From Gracilariopsis chorda (taxonomy: Eukaryota; Rhodophyta; Florideophyceae; Gracilariales; Gracilariaceae), in contig NBIV01000072.1 in assembly GCA_003194525.1 (NCBI GenBank), forward strand, positions 62,001-126,000: a stretch of 64,000 nt of DNA. The letters run 5' to 3'. A program made the translations under genes and the position numbers. This document shows, piece by piece, positions 33,947 to 44,328 of this stretch. The stretch's first letter is position 1; every line of letters begins with the position of its first letter. The notes beneath the pieces are model-generated. The model worked only from the letters and a program-made list of their open reading frames with translations, had not been told where the DNA came from and ran no database searches.

Positions 33947-34222
33947 TCGAGACAAGGAACGAGAGCCTTGATCTCATTTCAATTTTCCAAACGGGCATCA
34001 TGGCCAAAAGGAAAAAAGAAAAGTAATGTCGATTCATAAGACGAGATTTTGTGGAAAAAACCCCTAAACTTCATTTTAGAGGGCACTGGCACAGATGTGA
34101 ATCAAGTTGACGTAAGGAAAGAGAGCCTTGATTTCTTTTCAAATTTTGAAACGCGCATCACGGTCGCGATTTATAAAGAAAAAAGAACGCCGATTCATAA
34201 ACAGAGATTCTGGCGATGCGTC
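33947..34222. repeat. Imperfect tandem direct repeat (about 160-bp period)
   Basis: GAGAGCCTTGAT occurs at 33961 and 34121, each followed by similar TTTCAA, AAACG-GCATCA-GG and GATTCATAA blocks. Two diverged copies of one unit of about 115 bp lie 160 bp apart, upstream of the zinc-finger gene. Confidence 0.6.
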
Positions 34223-34428
34223 TAGACATCACTAACAGGCACTGTTTCTATGAGTTTTGTACTGAATATTCAGAAAACCCCTAAGTTTTATATCAACGGC
34301 ATATATCCTGGCTAGTCGACGAAATAGAAATTGCACCTGTAATGCAATGCATCGAAAGAATTACTCATGTACAGACTGGAATCGGTACTTCGGAAAGGAG
34401 CCTTCTTCTACAGTAGTCCAATTTCTTC

Positions 34429-34436
34429 TATAAATA
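34429..34436 (+). promoter_or_regulatory. Candidate TATA box of the zinc-finger gene
   Basis: TATAAATA lies 103 bp before the ATG at 34539, in a fitting place for a core promoter. Confidence 0.4.
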
Positions 34437-34538
34437 CATTGAACGCAACAGCGGATGTGACCTTCCTATAACAATCAGAATAGTCAACAAACTATCACAA
34501 TAACTATCACCAAAAACAAACCAAAACATAAAACGATA

Positions 34539-35369
34539 ATGTCGTCCCAAGACAAGTCCAGTAGGCCCCCCTCGACAAACACCACAGAACGAAGAAGAAA
34601 GGAAGAGCAAGACAAGTATGAAGCTGCCGAAGCCTTGGTACAGCTCAGTAATCAAAGAAGCTCGGGCACTGCGCCAGCTGCTGCACCTGAAATACCAAAG
34701 GCAGTATACAGAATACCAGATCCCGTTCAGGGCGAGGGACCTTCGAGTGTTGCAGGTCCATCCAAAGCAGAGATCGCACCACACGCAGTCTCCCGCAAGC
34801 GACCAGCCTCAGAGGTTGGGGACATAGAAGAAAGTCAGCTTAAGAAACGGCGGTACGAAATATGTCGGAAGTGCACGAGAACATTTAATACGAAAAGGGA
34901 GGCTAAAGAACACCTGCAGTCCTGTGATAAACGGTATAAGTGCGATTACTGTGACTACGAAACACCCTACCACTCATACAACGAGCGCCATAAAGAAAGA
35001 CATGCGGAAACACAATGTTCTGCATGTGTCAGGAATTTTAGCACAAGACAGGCTCTGCAAATGCACATTCAATCCCAACACACGAGTCAGTCTCAATCAC
35101 AAAGTTTTACCTGCGACAAATGTCAAAAGAGCTATTCTTCGATTCGCAATTTGCAAAGGCATATTCGGGAAAAGCACACACCAGCCACGGAGCAATTTGT
35201 CTGTGTGCATTGTTCTCTTATCTTTAGCAGCAAAAAGGGTTTGGAGATCCACCAAGCCAGAAAGCACCCCGGGAGGGCACGAGAAAGTTTTAGATGTGAA
35301 ATATGTGGAAAAGAGTTTTCAAGAAACCCAAACCGGCTGAGGCATATGCGTGAGGTGCACCATATGTAG
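34539..35369 (+). CDS. C2H2 zinc-finger protein with six fingers
   Basis: An intact 276-codon frame. A polar N-terminus contains EAAEALVQLS (residues 28-38) and basic stretches around residues 87-105 (RKRP, LKKRR) that could be a nuclear signal. Six fingers follow at about residues 109-129, 135-155, 160-181, 192-213, 222-243 and 253-274. The first ends in Cys instead of the last His; the others keep Cys-Cys-His-His. Fingers 3-6 have the usual hydrophobic core spacing. The protein should be a nuclear DNA- or RNA-binding factor. The EAAxxLxxLS motif reminds me of short motifs in fungal regulators. No transposon motif was seen, so I call it a host gene. Confidence 0.85.
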   Translation: MSSQDKSSRPPSTNTTERRRKEEQDKYEAAEALVQLSNQRSSGTAPAAAPEIPKAVYRIPDPVQGEGPSSVAGPSKAEIAPHAVSRKRPASEVGDIEESQLKKRRYEICRKCTRTFNTKREAKEHLQSCDKRYKCDYCDYETPYHSYNERHKERHAETQCSACVRNFSTRQALQMHIQSQHTSQSQSQSFTCDKCQKSYSSIRNLQRHIREKHTPATEQFVCVHCSLIFSSKKGLEIHQARKHPGRARESFRCEICGKEFSRNPNRLRHMREVHHM

Positions 35370-36152
35370 TTGTTATGTCAAAATGAGATAGATGGGCACG
35401 AGACCGACAAAATCCATTTCGAGTTGCAAACCAGGTTTCAGGGTTGAGCGGAATGGTATGAGAACGTCTACCTACGTGGAGCATGAAGTCAGTCGTCCTA
35501 GTCAAGTCTCCAACACGACATTCTGGTCTTCCTTACTATGTCTAGCTACATCGGCTAATCCGTGGAGAAGCATACATATCTTTGTCTTTACCCTCCGCTA
35601 AAAGCGGTACGTACAACATCTTAATGTTAGGGAGGAAACGTATCTACCGTTAGTCAGTAGATAAGAGCAGACACCATATATAATTCCCTCAGTAAAGTCC
35701 ACTGCTTGGCAGAGAAATGTATCGAACCATCGACTCGACGCGTTTTGCAAACCATGCCACAATGATCACTGGGTTTTCTTTGCTGGTTTTGTTGGATCTA
35801 CACATACACCACCTACCGCTGTAGAATGTCAACTTTGAGCATAAAGCTGAAGCCTGCGTTTGCAAAGAACCCACAAATCACAACACTGGGTCCTGAAAAC
35901 ACAAAACAGCTCTTTTGATACGCACAAAGGTCACGATTTGTGCGGCAACGTGACTTTGCGCGTCGATTCTGTCCGACGTTGTCGCCCCATGGAAGCACGC
36001 CGCGAGCAATCGCATTCTTCAATTACATTACCCGTATAACAATAAAACTGTAAAGCCGTGAAAAGAATTTTGAGGAAGCAATGTGAGGCTGCCGAGCCTG
36101 TCAGTCTCACCTTTCGAGTAGACTCAGAGTACATCCAATTGGCGGTAGCACT
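35370..36152. other. No recognisable gene, left flank of the nest
   Basis: Short frames only. It ends at GCACT (36148-36152), the left target repeat of element A. Confidence 0.5.
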
Positions 36153-36359
36153 TGGCACAGAGTGGTGTGGATACTCTGTTCTTTTATCAACAAAATCAGT
36201 TTACAATTTCAGACAACGAGACTGCTCCATCTCCTTCTGTCATATGCAAATTAGAGGTGTTCTTATATAGACAATCTACGGTTGCAGTTTGAATTCGTAA
36301 TTCACACTGAGGTATGGTCTTAATCGCTATGCGTCCGTTTTCGAAGTCATTATGTTACA
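36153..36359 (-). repeat. 3' LTR of A-right
   Basis: 207 bp, matching 60177-60384 with about two dozen differences. The start has decayed to TGGCACAG (TGTAACAG elsewhere); the end is ATGTTACA. Next to it the minus strand is purine-rich (AAAAGGGATGTGAA), fitting a polypurine tract. Confidence 0.88.
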
Positions 36360-36360
36360 T

Positions 36361-36859
36361 TCACATCCCTTTTGAACTTGTTGTCCGCAACAAGTTCTCA
36401 AAGTCTTTTATGCGCTCCTTACAATTGTTTAGATCCGTTTTCTTAATCCAGATGAAATCATCCACGCTATCTTCTTCGAATTGGACAACATAATGAACTC
36501 GTCGATTCTCTCTTTTCTTGTTCAAAATAACCACAACCTCCCGTTCGACATGCCCCTCTGGATCAATAACTACCAATGGAGAAATGTTATTTTCTTCTCG
36601 TCTGTGAAACTATTTTAACCTGGACACATGAAAAACATTATGAGCCTTCTTCATCGCCAGTGCTAGTTTGATCGTATACGTAACCGGTCTCATTACTTCC
36701 AGAATTGCGATAAGACCCATGAATTTTTGCTGTCGCTTCTTGGACGTGCCTGAGCGTTCCAAAGCTCCTTCTCGTTCCGTTTTTAACAGTACCAGATCAC
36801 TTACAGCAAATGATTCATTTCTTCTTTTCTTACTTGCATTGAAGTTTTGTCTTGCTACT
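36361..36859 (-). pseudogene. Integrase C-terminus and chromodomain-like tail of A
   Basis: On the minus strand this is the end of Pol. SFAVSDLVLL and KKAHNVFHVSRLK correspond to SFCVGDLVML and KRAHNVFHLSKLK in element B. Then comes a chromodomain-like end (VHYVVQFEEDSVDDFIWI, LNNCKERIKDFENLL). A TAG just after SRLK breaks it. Upstream Pol resumes at 39312 beyond the Harbinger insertion, in the segment DRLVNAV-ARQNF. Confidence 0.85.
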
Positions 36860-37303
36860 GGGCGACTCCTAAAATCTTAAATCGCAAAAGAGCACACTCA
36901 AATTCATTTATTTAGAGCTTTAGTGTGCACTCAAAATGCGAAAGTCGGAGATGCCCCCAGCCCGTACGAGTTGTTCGCCAAAATGCGGCATTCGCTCTTT
37001 TGGCGCCGAACAGGTTACCAAAACCCGAATGTCGCCAAACCAGAGCCCAAAACCGCCTACTGTATTTGACATAACCCAACCACAGAACCCACTCTGAGCC
37101 ATCAGAAGGTCTTCTGCCTTAACCAAACATGCTTAGCTTCTAAACACCCACCCAGCCCGTTTGAGCCCTCCTCCCTTCCACCATACCCCACGGTTGCCAC
37201 TTTTACCATAACACCGCGTCTTCCTCTTGACACTCCGTTTCTCTCTGCCGGCTTTGCGGTTGACTCTGTTTCACAACATCGTCTTACATCGCGTGCCGGA
37301 ACA

Positions 37304-37974
37304 ATGAAAAAGATATGTGGTACGGCGCCACTGGGATATGGCTTTGTCAAAGAAGGACGGATTTATTGTTGGATTTTATTGATAGGCATCTTTCTATTGG
37401 ATGTAAAGAATGGGCAGCATTGTTCAGCAAGCACCAGAAAACGTTCTCTGAGCGAAAAAGAAGTGTTGAATCACTCAAACGCAAGTTTTTCTCTCTTCAC
37501 CGTCGTCACATGCTGACAGGGGATCCGCTAATTTCTGATGATGTCCGTCGTGCAAAATCAATTCGCGATTTGATCGCCGAGCGCGCCAAAATCGCTGCGG
37601 ACGAGGATGTTGAAGATGCAGTAGAAGTTTCGTTTAACGGATCATAGTTATCAAAATTAGTTGAGACTGATAAGGAGAGTGCACGCGACACGAATGAAAC
37701 GAAATATTTGAATGCAAAAAAGACTTTGGTCCAACCCCCGTTAAGGATTACACGCCCTTTAGTTCTTTCGTGTCCCATGATGCGTGGGAAGGATAGTAGA
37801 AACGATATTATGGATGTATTTAGGTTGTCGATGTTGAATGACCAGAGGCAGAGAGATAAGGACTTCTAACGCCGCAAAGAACAGCAAAAGAAGAACCGAC
37901 TGCAATGTCTTGACGAAAGTCGTCGTCAAGAGAAATTGATGGATATGATGCTCATATTGGTTGCAAAGTCATGA
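37304..37974 (+). pseudogene. Myb/SANT-like protein of the Harbinger element
   Basis: It starts at the ATG 37304 (APLGYGFVKEGR), shifts frame near 37355 and continues LLLDFIDRHLSIG, EWAALFSKHQKTFSERKR, SVESLKRKFFSLHRR and TGDPLISDDVRRAKSIRDL. The R-x-x-x-SLKRKF...TGDP...AK pattern is typical of Myb-like proteins that accompany Harbinger transposases. A TAG at 37645 and a TAA at 37867 interrupt it. After them the same frame gives a charged, coiled-coil-like end (RRKEQQKKNRLQCLDESRR) to the TGA at 37972. Such proteins bind the terminal repeats and help bring the transposase to the nucleus. Confidence 0.8.
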
Positions 37975-37978
37975 CTTC

Positions 37979-38983
37979 TCAGTAGAGGTTAAAGGTATGC
38001 TGCAGATAATAATTCACATCTGCACTTATGTGAAGCAAATACTTTGACAGAATCTGGTTTATGAAAACTTTGCATGTTTTTAGATTAAATAGATACGCGG
38101 TGCAAAGCATCATTATCCTCCTTTCCCCATTTTCTTCACACATGAAGCGGTCTTCCATTCGCGAAAACATTCCTTGAAATGCGCGCATGCCCAATTCGGA
38201 GGCTTGGCGAACTGAGTTTGCTTGACTGAGGCGTATAAAGTCGTCTGGATCGGTCACATTCGTCTCATTCTGGGCAGATTTTAAAAGAAACGGGTGATAC
38301 CTCTTGCAGAACGCTGAATCTAGCTCAAAAAGGCCGCCATGTTCGGCATATTGAGCGCCAAATTTGTTATAAAGCTTTCCGAGATCTGCTATAACAGAAT
38401 CGTGCATGCTGCCAGGAGCATTAAGCACGCATGCTATGATCGTTCCATTTGGAGCAAACACAAAAACGTTTCCAACATAATGGTCGTGAGTCCATCCATT
38501 GTAGAACATGTTCTGTATAACACAATCACCAGAATGTTTTAACAACAGTTTGAGACCGTCTGCAACTGCATAGAAGCTGTCTAGTTTGTGATACTTCTCA
38601 GAAATAGCTTCTTTAAAATCTTGTACTTGAAGTAGATTTGGCATTCTTATAGTAGCATGCTTGTCGCGGGACAAGACACGCAATAGCAAACGCCTCCCAA
38701 ACCGAAAAAACATAGATCACACAGAGTTTTTAACTCCGAATAAAAGGCACAAATTCCACATCACCCCTCTTGTGCGATGCCAAGAAAGCACAACACCAAG
38801 GCACATTTCGGCTGTCATCGAGCGAGGATGACCACTTTTGCTGAATCGTAGTCCTATATCCCCATTGCGGGCGTGTGGAGTGTATCGGTAGTGAAATGGT
38901 TCGAATAGTTTCAGAAGATACACGAATGTAACGTGATCAATTTCTGTTGGAGTGATCATAGACTGATCAGACATTGAATTCAA
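37979..38983 (-). pseudogene. Harbinger transposase, one in-frame TGA
   Basis: 334 codons from the ATG at 38983 with a single stop, TGA, at 38717-38719. N-terminus: HARNGDIGLRFSKSGHPRS and LGVVLSWHRTRGVMWNLCL, typical of HARBI1-like proteins. Catalytic part: FYAVADGLKLLLKHSG (first Asp), NGWTHDHYVGNVFVF, NAPGSMHDSVIADLG (second Asp) and GMRAFQGMFSRMEDRF, with a later acidic residue. It cuts and rejoins DNA ends. Its stop codon is only 4 bp from the end of the convergent Myb gene. Confidence 0.9.
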
Positions 38984-39311
38984 AACGTATATAAACGGGG
39001 ACTATGATGGGAATAGCAAAGCAGGAAGAGTAATTCGACGATCGCGACGTCGTCTTCCTTCGGAGTTAAGCCTTTGTTTGAATGTTTCAGTCTTCAACAG
39101 CTCTCGGGTAAGCAGGGCAATCAATAGGACTGAAGTAGGCGTCATGTTTTGGGACGGAGATTGAAAAAAATGGAAACAATGCTAAGCTGAACATCTTGGC
39201 CTATCGCATTTTGCGCGATAATATCAGTGACCGTTCTGACACTCAAAATTTGTGTTTGTACTCATTTTGATATATGCAAATTGCTCGCATTTTGAGTTTT
39301 AGGAGTCGCCC

Positions 39312-40123
39312 ACTGCATTGACGAGTCTATCTTTTGCCAGTTGTCGTAATGCTCTTCTTTGGTCCAAAATATCTCCAGAAGCTTTACACTTCACGTGCTT
39401 TCTCTCTATACTCCGTGTGAGTTCCGAGTGAGGTATTCTTCTCATGTCCACTTCGAAGGGGGGGAGACCGGTGCTTGCATTCGGCGTAGAGTTGTTTTGG
39501 TATTCTATTTCGCATAGTACGGTATCCCACTGCTTCAGATCCTTCTGAACTGTACTTTTTATGCTTGATGACAGCGTCCAGATAATTTTCTCAGTTTACC
39601 CATCCATTTCCGGATGATGCTTTGTAGCCGTGGTCAAGTCCACTTTTAGCAAACTAGAAACTTCTTTAAAGTATTCAGCTTTGAATAACTTTTCTCTGTC
39701 AAGCGCAATATTCTGCGGCATTCCGTGCTTCGAGAAAACGTATTCAAACAACAGTTGCACAACTTCTCTTGAAGTGATCGATTTGATTGTCGCAATGAAC
39801 AGCGCTAGTTTCAAGAGGTTTTCTACTACTACCAGAATAGCATCTTTCTTACTCTCTATAGGTGGACGTTCTATGAGGAAGTCCATACATATTGTATCTC
39901 AACGTTGTTCGGGGATATTGTGAGGTTGAAGCTTTCGCTTTTTCAATGCTTTTTCCTCTTTGTTCGTTTGACACTCTTGACATGATAGTAAAAACCTCTG
40001 TACGTCACCATACATTCTCTTCCAATAAAAATGTCTCGAACAAATGTAGTCAGTCTTCTCTGAGCCTACATGTCCTGGCATATGTGCAGGGGCGTATTTG
40101 TGACTAAGATTTCTGGGATCCAA
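39312..40123 (-). pseudogene. Integrase of element A
   Basis: The zinc part HVGSEKTDYICSRHFYWKR with CQECQTNKEE lies at 39899-40123. The core at 39596-39886 has MDFLIERPP with the first Asp, then SKHGMPQNIALDREKLFKAEY (second Asp) and KHHPEMDGQ. Then 39312-39595 encodes the C-terminal part (TGLPPFEVDMRR, RALRQLAKDRLVNA). Stops near 39887 and 39598 break it. The parallel in element B is 53839-54700. Confidence 0.85.
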
Positions 40124-40185
40124 AAAGTCATAGTCACCGCTGTTTGAGTGCTAGTTAGTCAAATATAGTCACTTCTATAACAACT

Positions 40186-40941
40186 TTACTCTTTTACTAT
40201 CTCGTGAGCAACGACACGCACTAGACGTCTAAACGCATCACCCTTTGGGTGCATGAGCCCGTTTTGATGGAGTGGGGCGTTCTTGAGCTCGTTGCAAACA
40301 AAAACCCGTATCATTTCGGACATTTCCAGAGTACTGGACAGTAACGACTGGCTTTGATTGCCTTCCCTCCTGCCTAAATCGCTAAAAAGTCTCTCAGCAG
40401 GGGCCGAGGATGCTTGAGAGGACAGCGCAGCTCGTGCAATTGTGTTGAAAGGAACAGGGCTAATCATCGTAGATGTTTGATTCGCTTGTTCCCAGAATAG
40501 GAGAGCAGCACTAGGATCCCTTCTACATTTTTCCTCTAGAACCTCGCGCATTTCGTCGTGCAGAAGACCGAAAACGACCTCGAGCCTCTCTGCTCTAGGA
40601 GCCAGGGAACTTTCCAGCTCGACAGCCTCCCGAACAACAGCCGAGAATAGAACCTTTTTGTAGGCTTTTCGATCATTCTCTGAGCATTCCAGGAAGTCTA
40701 GGCAACATTCATTCACGTCCATAATTGCAGCAACGTGGAAGAGAAGTACACGACGTGCTTCATGCAAGTCTTTATCCGGTTCAGACTCTTGATCTGTGTT
40801 CGGACGCCAATGAGCTGCCTCCTCGTCAACACGTTCCCAAACAGCTCCCAGCCGAAATGCAATGCGATCAGCCAGCTTGACGGCCAATGACTTCGGTTGG
40901 TTCCGGGTCAATCTTATCACATATGTATGTGACTCTTCCAT
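40186..40941 (-). pseudogene. hAT transposase C-terminal fragment
   Basis: A 251-codon frame whose second half contains ARAALSSQASSAPAERLFSD, followed by GRREGNQSQSLLSSTLEMSE, the hAT dimerisation domain at the end of hAT transposases. The catalytic core and any BED zinc finger are missing. It lies inside Pol of element A, between the RNase H-integrase linker (about 40942-41030) and the integrase zinc region. No inverted ends or 8-bp duplication could be defined, so whether it inserted as a transposon or came as a fragment is open. Confidence 0.75.
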
Positions 40942-42194
40942 TATTATTTTACGTAATTCTTACTTCTTTGGGACATAAATCCGTTTGGCATTGCTCCCTT
41001 TCCAGTATATCATGCTATCGTGAAAGATAGTTGCGAATATACATGGCTGTCTTCTTACTTAGTGGCATTTGTTTGTCTCAGAGCACATTTAATACATGTT
41101 TTGCCCACGATTCTTCAAAATACAACTATGTAAATTCCGAAAGAAGTCCTTGATTACGGAGACGAAGACCATTAATCTGCATTGGTGTAGTCATGACTCT
41201 ACTCAAGACGTCAGCGGCGGTGTTCTTAGAACTAGAAAAGTGTTCGACCTCGAAACTGTAACACTGAAGTTCATCAAACCATCTGTATTGCCTTCCTGAC
41301 AACGTACTCTTGGACTGGAGGTACTTTATTGGTTCGTGATCAGTTCTGACTAGAAAAGATCTTTCGCGTAGGCGCACGGCCCATTCGCGTAAGACAGTTA
41401 TTATGGCCACAGGCTTTTGATCCCTAGTGTCATATCTCGACTCGGTGTCTGAAAGTTGATGAGCAAGATATGCTTCTGGATACCCATTTTGCTCCAATGT
41501 AGCTCCAACTGCGTACTTAGAAGCATCTGTCGTTAACACAACTTTTTGTTCTGATGATAGATGTCGTAATAGTGGGGCTGTCGTGAGAAGCTTCTTCAGA
41601 GCTTCAAATGCTTCTTCCTGCTCCCCATTCCATTCGAAACGTTTCTTCCGCAGTATATCTGTAACTGGGCGTGCCACGGGTGCATAATTCTTCACAAACG
41701 TTCTGTAAGAATTTGAGAGTCCCAAGAATCTCTGAACATTCTTGACCGAAGACAGCGTTGGCCAATTAACCGCCACTTCAACTAATCGTTGTTGTGTGTG
41801 AGTTCCCTTCAAATTCATCTTATATCCAGGGTAGTATACTTCATCAGCACCAAAACTGGACTTGCTTGGTCTGATGTAAAGCTTATTCTCTTTCAAAAGT
41901 TTGAATAATTTCCTCAAATGCTTCTTGTGATCGTCTACCGATTTGCTGTAGATCAAATGTCATCCTAGTACAGCACCATGCACTCCCCATGTAGTTCTCT
42001 AAACAGATGTGCTAGTAGACGCGAAAAAGCGGCAGGGGAATTTGTCCGAAGCAAAGGACTCGCCATTCAAAAGACTCATATCGTGGGCGAATAGCAGTCT
42101 TGTAACATTTGCCATCTTTAAGTCGCATTTGATGGTATCCCTAAATAGGATCGATTTGTGAGGAAACCTTTGCTCTCGCAACTTGATCTATGGC
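40942..42194 (-). pseudogene. Reverse transcriptase C-terminus and RNase H of element A
   Basis: The frame 41126-41956 gives RT palm to RNase H (IYSKSVDDHKKHLRKLF, VQRFLGLSNSYRTFVKNYAP, LTTDASKYAVGATLEQNG, HLRDQKPVAIITVLREW-like, AADVLSRVM). At 41957-41990 the YxDD box is damaged: the Leu codon reads TAG. Positions 40942-41125 continue with stops into a linker (WKGSNAKRIYVPK) also present in element B. The frame ends at 42194, where element B enters at ATGGC; the missing upstream codons resume at 58149. Confidence 0.88.
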
Positions 42195-42399
42195 TGTAAG
42201 AGAGGAGCAATATCGACAATTGAACTTCACGTTTACACACTGCAACGATGGAAGCTGCTGCTTCTCATCATCTTCATACCAAAAGCCGTTCCTCTTATAG
42301 GAAGGTTTTTGGTATCTGAATTCTATTGAGCGATATGAATTTGAAATGAACGGGTGCTAGGTAATACTATAAGGAGTCGTCACGTAATACTATATTACA
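42195..42399 (-). repeat. 3' LTR of element B
   Basis: TGTAAGAG to TATTACA, 205 bp. The next bases on the minus strand form a polypurine tract AAGAAGGGGGTGAA (42400-42413). Confidence 0.93.
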
Positions 42400-42857
42400 T
42401 TCACCCCCTTCTTGAAAGTATGCGTCCTCGCTGATATCTCAAATTCTTGGATGTGATCCTTGCAGTTGCGCAATTCGATTTTCGCCATCCATATCACGTC
42501 TTCTGGTGCATCATTTTCGAATTGAACCAGATGGTAAATTTTTCTTCGAGACTTCTTCTTATCCAGAACTGCTTTCACCTCTTGCTACACATTTCCATCA
42601 GCATCACTAACTACTGACAATGACGAGGTATCGTTCTCTGGTCTGATATACTTCTTAAGCTTTGAAAGGTGAAAGACGTTGTGTGCTCGTTTCATAGTCG
42701 GCGGCAACTCGACTATGTACGTCACGGGCCCCAGTACTTCAGTCACGGCAAGTGGACCGACAAACTTCGGTCTCCCCTTCTTCTGTAGATCGGAACGAGC
42801 ATGACGGCCAGTACCAGCAAGCTCTAGCATCACCAAATCTCCAACGCAAAAAGAAGC
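42390..42857 (-). pseudogene. Pol C-terminus of element B (chromodomain-like)
   Basis: This continues the Pol frame that stops at 53839. It has SFCVGDLVMLELAG, KKGRPKFVGPLAVTEVLGPV and RAHNVFHLSKLKKYIRPEN (the GPY/F-type integrase end). Then, after a TAG at 42585, a chromodomain-like tail follows: KKKSRRKIYHLVQFENDAPE and ELRNCKDHIQEFE. The tail probably guides integration to chromatin. The homologous tail in A is at 36361. Confidence 0.85.
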
Positions 42858-43244
42858 TGTGGGCGCCATCACGGGACTGTGACGCAGGGGGCCAAAAAGT
42901 TGTAATAATAAAAGCCAAAAGGGTGCTCTTCGTAGCTCAAAGCCCCAAAAAAAGTTGAAAACAGTGGGATCAAAAGAACTAAACCCAATCGATGAAATAA
43001 AACAACACTAGGGAGAGCAAGAGGCTCAATCCCCAAATAAAACTTCTTAACTTCTTGTTGAAACGGCGAGCAACCCAAGAATTATGTCAAGGATCACTAA
43101 GGGTCAGAACCTCGGCTTCCGGTCAGACACTCCGGATGTGAAGCGGATTCTGCAGCCTACCTACCTCTGCACTAACCAGAAGCAGGCGCATACAATCCTT
43201 ACAGGGCTTCCCGAGGAGAGCTACTGACAGTGGGATATGCTTTC

Positions 43245-44072
43245 TGAGGTGCAATGCCGCAAAAGGGGGAAAAACACCGAAAGACGTTCGGGATCTTCCT
43301 CTCACGAGGTGAACCCAGTTGAGTAGAGCCCTCCCAGAGCTGTCACGGCGAAGCCGGTTTGTAAGACCAGGGACACCTGTCGCGACTCGTGCAGGGAGGT
43401 GAAGGCGAAGAATCGGTATCCGCGTGAGCGGGGTGTGATCCTCAGTAGAGGTATGTTTCCACGTAAGTGGGGGTGTGTGAGCGGATGTGCACACGAGGGC
43501 CGCGGGTAGCAGGATGTGCTACCCTAAAAGTGGGAAAAGGAAGGGCGAAGAGGAGGAAGAGAGGACGAAGTGAGTCGCGAGAGCGACGAACAGATACGGC
43601 AATGCCGGTGGACAGGATTCCCTATACAGGGCGAAACACCAATATGATTGGAACAGTTATACTCCCGAGGATGGGCTTCTTTAGATGTGCAAGGGGGTTA
43701 GATGTCCCGTGGTTTACGGCGTTTCCCTCCAAGGAGGAGTAGAGCACGCGCGCAAGCGGCAACAACTAGAGCCAATTCCCCAGGTTGGGGTCTCTTGTTT
43801 GGGAAATTTTACTGGTGCGACGGCAGTGCGCCGTCGCATTAAGTACTAGCTTCCCAGAAATGGGTCTGAAAATAATAAATATTATTAACTAAAATACTCC
43901 ACATTTCGTGGCAACATCCACTACTGTGGCCAACCGCCAATTGGCCCAAAACCGTTTCCCACGTGTCTATATCCACCATAGTGAGGCGTAGTTCATATAC
44001 ACACTACACAACCGATAATATCAGGAAAGCGTTCAAGTACCAAAAATCCCTCCCTGAGGGCGTTGCACTACA
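43245..44072 (-). repeat. 3' LTR of element E (828 bp)
   Basis: It starts TGAGGTGC and ends GCACTACA. About 3-4 percent different from 52330-53158. It contains palindromes such as CCTCCAAGGAGG (43726-43737). The frame 43123-43494 crosses from C into this LTR and is not considered a gene. Confidence 0.93.
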
Positions 44073-44328
44073 TATCCCCCCCCTAAGACGGGAAAACGAC
44101 CGCGGACGCGGAGGGTTCCCAGACGAAAATGGGTGATAAAAGCGCGTACGCCGTCTCCGGTTCTTCTTTCCTGGCATAGCCGGCTATTGTAGTATAGTGT
44201 TGTGGGGAGCTAGCTGCTCCCTTGAATAAACTTTCCCGTTTTGAACGGTGATTCTCGTTTGAGTTCCCCGTCTTCGACGGACCTTGCCTGGTTATCCTTT
44301 CCTATCGCCCTCCGTTTGCGTGGCAACG

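Larger units (their letters stand above)
32207..34428. other. Mostly unassigned intergenic region
   Basis: It contains a tRNA-like sequence (32857-32935), a signal-peptide-like frame near 33451 and an imperfect direct repeat (33947-34222), described separately. No other gene is recognisable. Confidence 0.4.
36860..39311. mobile_element. PIF/Harbinger-type DNA transposon (2,452 bp)
   Basis: The 15-bp terminal inverted repeat GGGCGACTCCTAAAA (36860-36874) is mirrored at 39297-39311. The 3-bp duplication ACT flanks it (36857-36859 and 39312-39314). Inside are a DDE transposase on the minus strand and a Myb-like protein on the plus strand, the two-gene set of the superfamily. Both genes have nonsense codons, so it is not autonomous now. 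It splits Pol of element A cleanly. Confidence 0.93.

Noticed and set aside
40186..40941. hAT frame as a domesticated host gene
   Set aside because: It sits inside Pol of element A without own promoter or start context; a fragment is more likely.
43123..43494. 123-codon frame, repeated in part at 52256-52579
   Set aside because: It lies in the E LTR and crosses the C/E junction; similarity reflects the two LTRs.
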